Numbered from the stretch's first letter, positions 25,353-32,458 are shown. The stretch: 35,044 nucleotides of DNA from Altibacter sp. (GCA_002696485.1 NZTP01000045.1:1-35044), one strand, 5' to 3'. A program made the numbers and translations. The notes: generated from the sequence alone by a model not told the origin.

Positions 25353-27254
25353 TTAGATCATGGGATACAACGTATAATAGAACATGCACCCGCTTACAAA
25401 CAAGAAAGCGACCAGCGTGAGTACCGGCCAAACGCCAAAAGAGCGTTTGATGAGCATGATATAAAGGTAATAGAGCACCCCGAGCAGGAAGAGTGGCGTT
25501 ATAAAGAAGAGCCAATTCGCTTCAGCTACGAGTCCGAAGAGCAATAGGAAGGGATCACTGTTCAATGTTTGGAACATAAAATAACCCAGCAGAATAAGAA
25601 ACAGCAGTCCCATTGCTGAAACCCACCAAGTAGTTCTCTTCATGTGATCTTTCTTTCTTCGGAAGAAGACGGCTCCCACGATCACATTCCGAAGCACCAC
25701 CACTACAGTTAGTACCAATAACAAAACGAACCAAAGGGGTTGCAAGCGGGAGACCTGTTGCAGTAGGGTGCCTATTGTTCCATTCTTATAGTAAGACGTT
25801 CGGAACGGGATGGAAGTCTTTTCAAGTTCTTCTAAGCAGGCTACTTCCGGATCCGTAGAAGGGTCTTCAAGGAATTTTGTAACCATTTGTCGTCCGCAGG
25901 GCGTCGGACTTACCCCGTGTCCCAATCCGGGGAAGGAATGATAGTAAGCATCGGTGAAGTACTCCATAAACGGCTCGTTCCATTCGGGTGGGGTGATGGG
26001 ATCGAAGGTGCCGGCCAATAGGAGGGAAGGGACCGATGTACGTACAGGGGTTCCTGCAATGGAATCTGTTTGAATGCGGGTGTCGTTCACGTAAAACTCG
26101 TAGTAGCCGTCTATGATCTCGTAAGGTTTGTATTGTCGTTGTTCGGTTTGATAGGCTTCCTTGCTTTTTTCCAGCATTCCTTTATAGTCGTAGACGTATT
26201 CGATCATGCCCAGGGCATTGTACCCTTCTTCCACCAAGGGTTGCATTTGTGTCAACACCCGCCTTAAGGTCGTTTCATCACGTGCCATGAAATGTTCCAA
26301 CAATATGGGAAAATCCTTATACACATTGGCATAATAGAGGAGTTGATGGAGGGCGCCGTTGATCTCATGCCGATTCAGATATGCAAGTTCTCCGCCGGGC
26401 ATGGTTATTTTTAGGGGATCGGTATCCACCGAATCCAGAAATGCCAAGAAGCGCGTTTTCAGGTTTGGAAAGCGCTCATTGCAGTCGGAGTTTTCTGCAC
26501 AAGCATCCAGTACCCGGTTGAGCGTTCGGGCATAATAGATACCCATAGAACCCTGTGTAGCGACGCCAATAGGCACATTAGAGTCGAACACGGCCGAGCG
26601 GACCGTGATGTCGTAGTCTTCCGCAGCCCTTAAAAAATGCTGCATGGCCATGGTTCCGTAAGAGATACCGAAAAGGTTATAGGTGGTATAGTCCAATTGC
26701 TGCGCCAAGAATGCCGCATCGCGCGCAATGGTGTTCATACCATACTGATTGAAGTCGATGCCCTCCTGCTGCAAACGGTCCAGACAGGCGTTGTACCGCT
26801 CACGCTGACGAGCGGCGAATTCGGAATTGGTGTAATTAGCAAGAATATCGTTCCAGCCTTCCTTGCCCAGGTTCTCGCAGGGTAGGTTTGTTGAAAAACC
26901 CGAACCCCTGTAATCGAAGAGGATCACGTCCCTTTCAGCCAGAAAAGGAAAACGAAGGTAAAAAGGTGTATCCTTGACCTCGGGAAATCCCCATCCACCT
27001 GCAAAAACCATGATGGGGTCCCCTTGGAAGTCGGGATTAGGTGTTTTTAGGATGCTGAAGGCGATCTGAAGTGTTCTGCCCTCAGGTTTGCTGTAATCCT
27101 CCGGTACCGTGAGATATCCAAAGCGTGTTTCGGGCTGCGCTTTCATAAAGCTGCAATCCTCCAAGAAGCACGAAGTGGTTTCAATGGTGCCAATGTTTTG
27201 GGAGCAGAGGGTAAAAGCGAAGAGGAGGCAGCAGGCAATACTAAAAGGTCTCAT
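25353..27254 (-). CDS. S33-type alpha/beta hydrolase fused to a C-terminal membrane domain
   Basis: A 633-residue protein with signal peptide MRPFSIACCLLFAFTLCSQ. Residues 40-500 form an S33 (tripeptidyl-aminopeptidase-like) alpha/beta-hydrolase. The oxyanion region is FAGGWGFPE, followed by DVILFDYRGSGFS. The nucleophile is S198 in GISYG, the acid D418 in AGTFDPITPP and the base H446 in LGHGVSP. Residues ~506-633 hold about four membrane helices (LWFVLLLVLTVVVVL, ..., LLFLILLGYFMF, ..., LFFITPLFLLGVLYYLYIML, ..., VLTLVAFLFVSGCMFYYTL), a tail not normal for the family. The enzyme would thus face the periplasm, tethered to the inner membrane. It probably cleaves short peptides or esters. The gene is bracketed by copies A and B of the long repeat. 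Confidence 0.88.
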   Translation of the reverse strand: MRPFSIACCLLFAFTLCSQNIGTIETTSCFLEDCSFMKAQPETRFGYLTVPEDYSKPEGRTLQIAFSILKTPNPDFQGDPIMVFAGGWGFPEVKDTPFYLRFPFLAERDVILFDYRGSGFSTNLPCENLGKEGWNDILANYTNSEFAARQRERYNACLDRLQQEGIDFNQYGMNTIARDAAFLAQQLDYTTYNLFGISYGTMAMQHFLRAAEDYDITVRSAVFDSNVPIGVATQGSMGIYYARTLNRVLDACAENSDCNERFPNLKTRFLAFLDSVDTDPLKITMPGGELAYLNRHEINGALHQLLYYANVYKDFPILLEHFMARDETTLRRVLTQMQPLVEEGYNALGMIEYVYDYKGMLEKSKEAYQTEQRQYKPYEIIDGYYEFYVNDTRIQTDSIAGTPVRTSVPSLLLAGTFDPITPPEWNEPFMEYFTDAYYHSFPGLGHGVSPTPCGRQMVTKFLEDPSTDPEVACLEELEKTSIPFRTSYYKNGTIGTLLQQVSRLQPLWFVLLLVLTVVVVLRNVIVGAVFFRRKKDHMKRTTWWVSAMGLLFLILLGYFMFQTLNSDPFLLLFGLVAEANWLFFITPLFLLGVLYYLYIMLIKRSFGVWPVLTLVAFLFVSGCMFYYTLYPMI

Positions 27255-27276
27255 GGTGTTGTTGGTTAGTGTTCAT

Positions 27277-27284
27277 TAAAGATA
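27277..27284 (-). promoter_or_regulatory. Candidate -7 element of the hydrolase gene
   Basis: The minus strand reads TATCTTTA, one mismatch from consensus, 22 bp before the ATG at 27254. Confidence 0.45.
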
Positions 27285-27344
27285 CTGATTTTCAGGAAAT
27301 GGGATTCGGTTTTTGAATTGACGGGGTTGTTGAATGAAATAGGT

Positions 27345-27620
27345 CTTCTTTCTTTCTTTCTCTTCTTTTTTCCATTGATGAAAAAAGAAAGAAAAAAATC
27401 TAGGCTGCAGAAACCATCCCTAAATACTACGTCGGCTCACTACACGTTCCGAACTCGGCACGCCTTCGCGTACCTCAGACAGCGGAACGCGCTTAACGTT
27501 GCACCTCCTTGTATTTTACAGGATACTTTCTGAGGCCGATTTGATTCTAAGGGACATTCAAATTAAAGTAGAAGCCGTGTCACTTCGAGTGATGCGCCGG
27601 AGGTGCATTGTATCGAGAAG
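27345..27620 (+). repeat. Long intergenic repeat, copy B (M1 + 5' part of M2)
   Basis: M1 (27345-27538) aligns with copy A without any gap over about 140 bp from TCTAGGCTGCA to CTTTCTGAGG. Between copies A and B, most substitutions fall on non-synonymous positions of the one open frame, which argues against coding. M2 starts at 27573 and stops at ATCGAGAAG (27620), where a heptad array interrupts it. Confidence 0.85.
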
Positions 27621-27629
27621 TATAGTAAC

Positions 27630-27706
27630 CACTTACCATTGACGCTTCACCACTCACCATTCACCATCTGCTGCTCACTGCTCACAGCTCACTGCTCACC
27701 GGTCAT
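27630..27706 (+). repeat. 7-bp tandem array I, 11 units
   Basis: Successive heptads: CACTTAC, CATTGAC, GCTTCAC, CACTCAC, CATTCAC, CATCTGC, TGCTCAC, TGCTCAC, AGCTCAC, TGCTCAC, CGGTCAT. Period exactly seven throughout. It is flanked by the direct repeat CATTGTATCGAGAAG (27606-27620 and 27718-27732). Confidence 0.8.
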
Positions 27707-27712
27707 GGCTAA

Positions 27713-27845
27713 AAGGACATTGTATCGAGAAGGAGTTTTGTATTGTAGATTCTTCGCTTCGCTCTGAATGACATGGAGTTTGTCATTCTGAATGCAATGA
27801 GGAATCTCTTTTCTTTCTTTTTTTTCTCTTTTCCATTGATGAAAC
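27713..27845 (+). repeat. M2 3' part plus truncated M1 start
   Basis: Resumes M2 with CATTGTATCGAGAAGG (from 27718), GATTCTTCGCTTCGCTCTG, the TGAATGACAT/TGTCATTC hairpin and GAGGAATCTC (to 27808). A pyrimidine run and CCATTGATGAAAC follow, where the similarity to M1 ends. Confidence 0.8.
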
Positions 27846-27998
27846 TTGCCAACTTTCTTACTTTACTCTTTTCTTTTCCCATGTCCGTTAAAAGTAGCGA
27901 AGCCGTACGAAAGCCTGCCGATAAAGGGCAGGGGAAGAGGTTTCTGGTTATTTTTAATACTTTAACATAGTATTGTGAGGTAGTGCAGTCGATTCACC
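27846..27998. other. Non-repeated remainder upstream of the cold-shock gene
   Basis: No gene, terminator or tandem array recognised. It contains the short inverted pair CCTGCCG...GGGCAGG (about 27914-27933), which could be a hairpin. The cold-shock promoter follows. Confidence 0.4.
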
Positions 27999-28006
27999 TA
28001 CCTTTG
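27999..28006 (+). promoter_or_regulatory. -7 element of the cold-shock gene and start of a long leader
   Basis: TACCTTTG is an exact consensus match. A TTG lies 23 bp upstream (27973-27975), slightly wider than the 19-bp spacing seen elsewhere. It implies a 5' leader of about 240 nt before the ATG at 28257, in which CATAC (28121) pairs with GTATG (28151) outside ATCG/CGAT (28134-28144). Confidence 0.5.
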
Positions 28007-28256
28007 GTTCAAATTATGAGTAAGCTTTTCTTCCTTTAGTATCCTTTCCTAACGTAACGAATCTTTCGCTTTAGTTCATACTTTACCCTTCTAAGACAGG
28101 GTGTATCACGACAGAATCCGCATACCTAGCTGTATCGGACCGATCGTAACGTATGTCTTCCTATTAATCAGTAATACCATTATGATAAAACAATTTTTAC
28201 AACGCTTACAACCAACGAAAAATAAAACAATAATTAATACACTTAAAACAACAGTA

Positions 28257-28448
28257 ATGAAACAAGGTACCGTAAAATTTTTTAACACTGCCAAAGGATT
28301 TGGCTTTATCACAGTAAACGACTCAAATGAGGAAGTTTTTGTACACTCTACCAATCTTATCGATGAGATCCAAGAAGATGATCACGTTCAGTTTGATGTA
28401 GAAAGAGGTCAAAAAGGTTTAAGTGCCGTTAAAGTAAGCTTGGTATAA
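28257..28448 (+). CDS. cspA: Cold-shock protein, CspA family
   Basis: A 63-residue single cold-shock domain: MKQGTVKFFNTAKGFGFITV, with RNP1-type KGFGFI and RNP2-type VFVHST, then IQEDDHVQFDVERGQKGLSA. It binds single-stranded RNA or DNA and melts secondary structure. The frame is open further up to an ATG at 28182 that would add 25 basic residues (MIKQFLQRLQPTKNKTIINT...); the 28257 ATG gives the usual family start. The long leader is typical of temperature-regulated csp mRNAs. A strong terminator follows. The gene sits between copies B and C of the long repeat. Confidence 0.93.
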   Translation: MKQGTVKFFNTAKGFGFITVNDSNEEVFVHSTNLIDEIQEDDHVQFDVERGQKGLSAVKVSLV

Positions 28449-28478
28449 CCCACGCTTCGTTAATTCGCACAAAAAGAC

Positions 28479-28506
28479 AACCATCACATTCGTGATGGTT
28501 TTTTTT
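28479..28506 (+). terminator. Intrinsic terminator of the cold-shock gene
   Basis: AACCATCAC (28479-28487), loop ATTC, GTGATGGTT (28492-28500), then a run of T to 28506. Perfect 9-bp stem. Confidence 0.92.
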
Positions 28507-28788
28507 GTTTAAATGCTTTTGGACACGGCTCATGATAGTATTATGTAAAGAAAGTTCACCACATTTCCTTACTTAATTATAAAGGACGGAAGTTGATTCA
28601 TATGGAGAAAACACCGGGTTGTTGCAGAAGAAAAATACAAGGGACTTAAAATGGTTTTAAGGGTATAGCCGAAGTAAACCCGAAGTAATGCATAAATTTT
28701 TAATCTTCGAGTTCGTTGGCCTTGTTTTTAAACGAAAGAGGGAAAAGTGCATAACCAATAATCCAATTTCCCGGCACCCACGGCTCTC
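28507..28788. other. Gene-free interval with two 11-bp units
   Basis: No gene seen. CCGAAGTAAAC (28669-28679) and CCGAAGTAATG (28680-28690) match the 11-bp array at 29620. Both places are followed by ATTTTTAA and TTCGTT-GG-like sequence, so a longer segment is repeated. Confidence 0.55.
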
Positions 28789-28858
28789 CACCTACTCTCG
28801 ACGCTTCACCACTCACCCTTTACGGTTCGCTGCTTACGGCTCACTGTTCACCTTTTAT
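28789..28858 (+). repeat. 7-bp tandem array II
   Basis: Heptads CACCTAC, TCTCGAC-type junction, then from 28803 GCTTCAC, CACTCAC, CCTTTAC, GGTTCGC, TGCTTAC, GGCTCAC, TGTTCAC, CTTTTAT. Two heptads (GCTTCAC, CACTCAC) are identical to array I in the same order. An M2 3' segment follows directly. Confidence 0.75.
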
Positions 28859-29303
28859 GTCTGAAAGGGTATTATATTGACAAGGGGTTTTGTATTGTAG
28901 ATTCTTCGCTTCGCTCTAAATGACATGGAAACTGTCATCATAAATGCAATGAGGAATCTCTTTTCTTTTCTTTTTTCCATTGATGAAAAAAGAAACAAAA
29001 AAATCTAGGCTGCAGAAACCATCCCTAAATGCTACGTTGGTTCACTACACGTTCCGAACTCGGTGCGCCATCGCGTACCTCAGACAGCGGAACGCGCTTA
29101 ACGTTGCACCTCCTTGCATTTAACGGGATACTTTCTGAGGCCGGTTTAAAGTTCCAAGAGACATTATCCTTAAAAATAAGCCGTGTCACTTCGAGTGATG
29201 CCCTGAAAGGGTATTGTATCGAGAAGGGGTTTTGGAGTGTAGATTCTTCGCTTCGCTCTGAATGACATGGAGACTGTCATTCCGAATGAAGAGAGGAATC
29301 TCA
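28859..29303 (+). repeat. Long intergenic repeat, copy C (partial M2, M1, M2)
   Basis: A 3' part of M2 (28861-28960, degenerate, ATATTGACAAGG in place of GTATCGAGAAGG) precedes M1 (28961-29143), then M2 complete from 29180 to 29303. M1 again aligns with copies A and B without gaps in its core. In copy C the open frame seen in A and B is cut short by TAA, as expected for non-coding DNA. Confidence 0.85.
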
Positions 29304-29342
29304 TGCTGTGTTTTAGTGCGATTAGAATCATACATTTATTCC

Positions 29343-29426
29343 CTAACTCCTAACTCCTAACCCCTGATTCCTAGCTCTTCACGCTTCACCACTCACACTT
29401 CACTGCTCATGGCTCACTGTTCACTC
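29343..29426 (+). repeat. 7-bp tandem array III, 12 units
   Basis: Heptads CTAACTC, CTAACTC, CTAACCC, CTGATTC, CTAGCTC, TTCACGC, TTCACCA, CTCACAC, TTCACTG, CTCATGG, CTCACTG, TTCACTC. The unit drifts from CTAACTC to CTCACTG while the period stays at seven. Confidence 0.8.
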
Positions 29427-29437
29427 CTCCGGAGCAT

Positions 29438-29492
29438 GTTGAGGTTACGGTTGAGTTATGGTGGGGTTATAGTGGGGTTAAAGTGGAGATGG
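29438..29492 (-). repeat. 11-bp tandem array, 5 units
   Basis: Plus-strand units GTTGAGGTTAC, GGTTGAGTTAT, GGTGGGGTTAT, AGTGGGGTTAA, AGTGGAGATGG. On the minus strand they read CC-rich with a TAA-type end, like the array at 29620, so the two arrays face opposite ways. Confidence 0.7.
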
Positions 29493-29540
29493 CTATTCGT
29501 TTGGAAGCTGCTTCTTTGTTTTTTTATCGTTGTGTTTACC

Positions 29541-29575
29541 ATTCAACTTTTAACTTCTAAATCCTTCACCGTTCA
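29541..29575 (+). repeat. 7-bp tandem array IV, short and degenerate
   Basis: ATTCAAC, TTTTAAC, TTCTAAA, TCCTTCA, CCGTTCA: five heptads with drifting unit. Weak alone, but it keeps the period of the neighbouring arrays. Confidence 0.45.
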
Positions 29576-29619
29576 CCTTGTTTTGGATTGTAGGATAATA
29601 CTGTCATATCGAAGTTCAT

Positions 29620-29696
29620 CCGACCTATACCCGACCTATAGCCGAAGTATACCCGAATTAAACCCGAAGTAAAGCCGAAGTAAAGCCGAAGTAATA
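29620..29696 (+). repeat. 11-bp tandem array, 7 units
   Basis: CCGACCTATAC, CCGACCTATAG, CCGAAGTATAC, CCGAATTAAAC, CCGAAGTAAAG, CCGAAGTAAAG, CCGAAGTAATA. CCGA is constant in every unit and the period is exactly 11, close to one DNA helical turn. Confidence 0.85.
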
Positions 29697-29750
29697 GATT
29701 TTTAACATTTGTATTCGTTTGGAGCGATTTTAAGGAAAAAACAAATATAA

Positions 29751-29806
29751 ACTTCCAACTTCCAACTTCCTACATTCAACTTCCAAATCCCAACTCTTAA
29801 ACCTTC
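29751..29806 (+). repeat. 7-bp tandem array V, 8 units
   Basis: ACTTCCA, ACTTCCA, ACTTCCT, ACATTCA, ACTTCCA, AATCCCA, ACTCTTA, AACCTTC. It ends 70 bp before the alcohol dehydrogenase gene. With it, the gene-free interval 28449-29876 is largely explained by repeats. Confidence 0.75.
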
Positions 29807-29840
29807 TCCCAATAAGCATTAACCCTTCATATATTATCCC

Positions 29841-29848
29841 TACCTTTA
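29841..29848 (+). promoter_or_regulatory. Candidate -7 element of the alcohol dehydrogenase gene
   Basis: TACCTTTA, one mismatch from consensus, 28 bp before the ATG at 29877. Confidence 0.45.
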
Positions 29849-29876
29849 GAAAGCTAAAAAACTAAAAGCCAACTAT

Positions 29877-30926
29877 ATGAAAACATCTACCGTAAAAGCT
29901 TATGGGACGCATGCGCCTGAGGCCGACTTGAAACAAATGAATATCGATAGAAGAGAAGTCACTTCTAAAGATGTAGAGATCGATATCCACTATTGCGGCG
30001 TGTGTCATTCGGATCTGCATTTTGCACGTAACGATTGGGGGATGACCCAATATCCGGTGGTTCCCGGTCATGAGATCGTCGGGACGGTAAAACGGGTAGG
30101 GGATGGTGTACGTAATTACAAAATTGGCGATCTGGTGGCGGTAGGCTGCCTTGTGGATTCCTGCAGGCACTGCGAGAATTGTAAAAAAGACCTAGAACAA
30201 TACTGTCCGGAATGGGTGGGAACGTACGGAGGTTACGACAAGCATTTAGATACCAATACGCACGGGGGTTATTCGGAAACCATTGTGGTAGATGAAGCCT
30301 TTGTATTGCGTGTTCCCGAAAATTTAGATAAGGCGGGTATCGCTCCGGTGTTGTGCGCGGGCATCACAACTTGGTCACCTTTGCGACATTGGAAGGTAGG
30401 CAAGGGCAGTACCGTAGCGGTCGTAGGGCTAGGCGGTCTGGGCCATATGGCGATCAAATTGGCAGCAGCCTTAGGTGCTCATGTTACCTTGTTCTCCAGA
30501 TCTCCGGATAAGTCAGACGATGCCAAAGCGTTAGGCGCCGATGCGGTGGTTATTTCCACCGACGAAGCCCAGATGGAAAGCGTTGCAGGGACATTTGATG
30601 TCATTATTGATACCGTACCTTATGCCCATGATCTGAATCCGTATGTGGCTACGCTAAACACCAATGGTACTTTAGTGGTAGTCGGTTATTTAGGACCTCT
30701 GGATCCGATGCTGGTCACGGTCCCTATGATCATGGGTCGGAAGTCGGTAGCAGGCTCGCTTATTGGCGGGATCGCCGAAACACAGGAGCTGCTGGATTTT
30801 TGTGGCGAGCATAACATCACGTCGGATGTAGAAGTCATCAAGATACAAGACATTAACAAGGCCTACGAGCGTATGCTTAAAAGTGATGTGAAGTATCGGT
30901 TTGTGATCGATATGAAGTCGCTCTAA
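29877..30926 (+). CDS. Zinc-dependent NAD(P) alcohol dehydrogenase, YahK/CAD type
   Basis: A 349-residue medium-chain dehydrogenase. Catalytic zinc ligands are C40 (HYCGVCHSD), H65 with E66 (VPGHEIVG) and C160 (PVLCAGITT). The structural zinc site is C96, C99, C102 and C110 (CRHCENCKKDLEQYC). The nucleotide fold has GLGGLG (184-189), and SRSPDK after the second strand suggests NADP(H) preference. It closely matches the cinnamyl-alcohol/aldehyde reductase branch (YahK, AdhC-like), which reduces a broad set of aldehydes. It is a single cytoplasmic gene with a weak promoter match; the upstream region is made of tandem arrays. It converges with the esterase gene. Confidence 0.93.
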   Translation: MKTSTVKAYGTHAPEADLKQMNIDRREVTSKDVEIDIHYCGVCHSDLHFARNDWGMTQYPVVPGHEIVGTVKRVGDGVRNYKIGDLVAVGCLVDSCRHCENCKKDLEQYCPEWVGTYGGYDKHLDTNTHGGYSETIVVDEAFVLRVPENLDKAGIAPVLCAGITTWSPLRHWKVGKGSTVAVVGLGGLGHMAIKLAAALGAHVTLFSRSPDKSDDAKALGADAVVISTDEAQMESVAGTFDVIIDTVPYAHDLNPYVATLNTNGTLVVVGYLGPLDPMLVTVPMIMGRKSVAGSLIGGIAETQELLDFCGEHNITSDVEVIKIQDINKAYERMLKSDVKYRFVIDMKSL

Positions 30927-30996
30927 ATCGAGTCTACTACACAGTTTTCAGCGTATATGGATTTCCTGTCGGAGCGCACTATTTCAGCTATCCTGA

Positions 30997-31740
30997 TCAT
31001 TTACTGATCAACGGCTTCAGCGTTTCCCAAACGGTATTCGCTACGATCTCATGGCCTTCGGCATTCGGATGGATGCCATCGTTTTGGTTCAGCGCTTTAA
31101 CGCCTCCAACGTCTTTCAGAATAAATGGGATAAACGCAAGGTCGTTTTCCTTAGCCAATTCCGCATACATACGCCTAAATTCGCCGGTGTACGCCTGTCC
31201 CATGTTGGGCGGCAGCTCCATGCCCGCCAGAATGATGGTGGTTTCCGGGCTTTTTGTATGCACGGCATCGATGATGGCCTGTAAATTGGCACGTGTTTCG
31301 GTAAGGGGTACGCCACGCAAGCCATCATTACCCCCTAATTCTAAGATAAAAATGGCAATGTCTTGTTGTAAGGTCCAATCCATACGGCCTTTGCCGCCCG
31401 CCGTCGTTTCACCACTGATTCCGGCATTGATCACCGTATACTCCAAGCCTAAAGAGTCAATTTTTTGCTGCAATAGGGCAGGGTAGGCCTCGTTGCTGTC
31501 GTCCAATCCGTATCCGGCCGTAATGCTATCGCCGAAACACAAAATGGTCTTCGTGGTATCGGTTGTTGTGACTTCGGTGGGTGGATCGGTAGGTGTATCC
31601 CGGGCTTTCTTTTCCGTTTTGGTCTCACCACAACCCGTTAGGAACAACCCCAGTGCGATAAAATAACAAAACTTTAAGAGTTTACGGGCGATTGTGTTTG
31701 GTAGGATCGAATCCCTTTGTTTATTTTGAACCTTCGGCAT
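30997..31740 (-). CDS. tesA: GDSL-type arylesterase/lysophospholipase, lipoprotein-like (TesA family)
   Basis: A 247-residue SGNH hydrolase. The N-terminus (LLKFCYFIALGLFLTGCGET) has a lipobox with Cys37, after an unusually long 20-residue n-region. Block I is CFGDSITAGYG (nucleophile S72), block II NAGISGETTAGG, block III LGGNDGLRG (N138) and block V NDGIHPNAEGH (D221, H224). E. coli TesA is the periplasmic relative, hydrolysing acyl-CoA and lysophospholipids. The gene is divergent from the ABC transporter genes with 28 bp between the start codons, the same tesA / ybbA-ybbP layout as in proteobacteria. It would sit on a membrane facing the periplasm. Confidence 0.9.
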   Translation of the reverse strand: MPKVQNKQRDSILPNTIARKLLKFCYFIALGLFLTGCGETKTEKKARDTPTDPPTEVTTTDTTKTILCFGDSITAGYGLDDSNEAYPALLQQKIDSLGLEYTVINAGISGETTAGGKGRMDWTLQQDIAIFILELGGNDGLRGVPLTETRANLQAIIDAVHTKSPETTIILAGMELPPNMGQAYTGEFRRMYAELAKENDLAFIPFILKDVGGVKALNQNDGIHPNAEGHEIVANTVWETLKPLISK

Positions 31741-31768
31741 GAACAGTCGTTTAAATCTAAAAATCTAT

Positions 31769-32458
31769 ATGTCAAAGATATTAAAGATACGCGGGTTGGA
31801 AAAGACATATTCCAGTGGTAACAAACAATTAACGGTTTTACAGAACATTTCTTTTGATGTTGAAAAGGGGCAGACCTTTTCCATTGTAGGGCCTTCAGGA
31901 AGCGGAAAGACCACCTTACTGGGCTTATGTGCCGGTTTAGACCAGCCCAGTGCCGGAACGGTTGAACTTTGCGGCCATGATCTAAGCACCTTGAATGAAG
32001 ACCAACGCGCCCAATTGCGCAATGAGAAGGTTGGTTTCATCTTCCAAAACTTTCAGCTGTTACCCACCTTGACGGCCCTTGAAAATGTAAGCGTGCCTTT
32101 AGAGTTGCGAGGCGATATACAAGCCCAGCAAAAAAGTACCACCCTATTAGAGAAAGTCGGCTTGGGCGATCGACTGCATCACTATCCGTCGCAACTCTCG
32201 GGAGGTGAGCAACAGCGCGTAGCTTTGGCCAGAGCCTTTGCCAATCCCCCTGCCATTTTGTTTGCGGACGAGCCTACCGGGAATCTGGATGAAGAAACCG
32301 GTGAAAATGTAATTCGGTTGCTCTTTGACCTTAACAAAGAGGCCGGTACCACCTTGGTCATCATTTCGCATGATCTGGAATTGGCCCACCGTACACAGCA
32401 AATCCTACGATTAAAAGGGGGGCAGCTATTTACTAATGAACCTACCAACGTTCCCTAA
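31769..32458 (+). CDS. ybbA: ABC transporter ATP-binding protein, YbbA/LolD-like
   Basis: A 229-residue ATPase. A longer frame begins at 31739, but that ATG overlaps the divergent esterase start; the ATG at 31769 gives the family-typical MSKILKIRGLEKTY. Walker A is GPSGSGKTT (41-49), the signature LSGGEQQR (143-150) and Walker B ILFADEP (163-169), with EPTGNLDEETG after it and the switch histidine in IISHDLE. It belongs to the MacB/LolD/YbbA class that powers mechanotransmission rather than import. The partner permease starts 5 bp downstream. Confidence 0.93.
   Translation: MSKILKIRGLEKTYSSGNKQLTVLQNISFDVEKGQTFSIVGPSGSGKTTLLGLCAGLDQPSAGTVELCGHDLSTLNEDQRAQLRNEKVGFIFQNFQLLPTLTALENVSVPLELRGDIQAQQKSTTLLEKVGLGDRLHHYPSQLSGGEQQRVALARAFANPPAILFADEPTGNLDEETGENVIRLLFDLNKEAGTTLVIISHDLELAHRTQQILRLKGGQLFTNEPTNVP

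Noticed and set aside
24861-27620. Composite transposon around the hydrolase
   Set aside because: The flanking copies are direct and about 300 bp, carry no transposase frame and show no terminal target duplication. A recombination hot-spot is the more modest reading.
27773-27970. 65-codon plus-strand frame
   Set aside because: It runs across M2, a pyrimidine run and unrelated sequence, with low-complexity Phe/Ser content and no start signal.
29029-29265. 78-codon plus-strand frame in copy C
   Set aside because: Entirely inside M1 and M2; a different frame from the open ones in copies A and B, so chance.
27630-29806. CRISPR array
   Set aside because: Repeats are 7 or 11 bp and contiguous, with no unique spacers of about 30 bp and no cas gene in the window.
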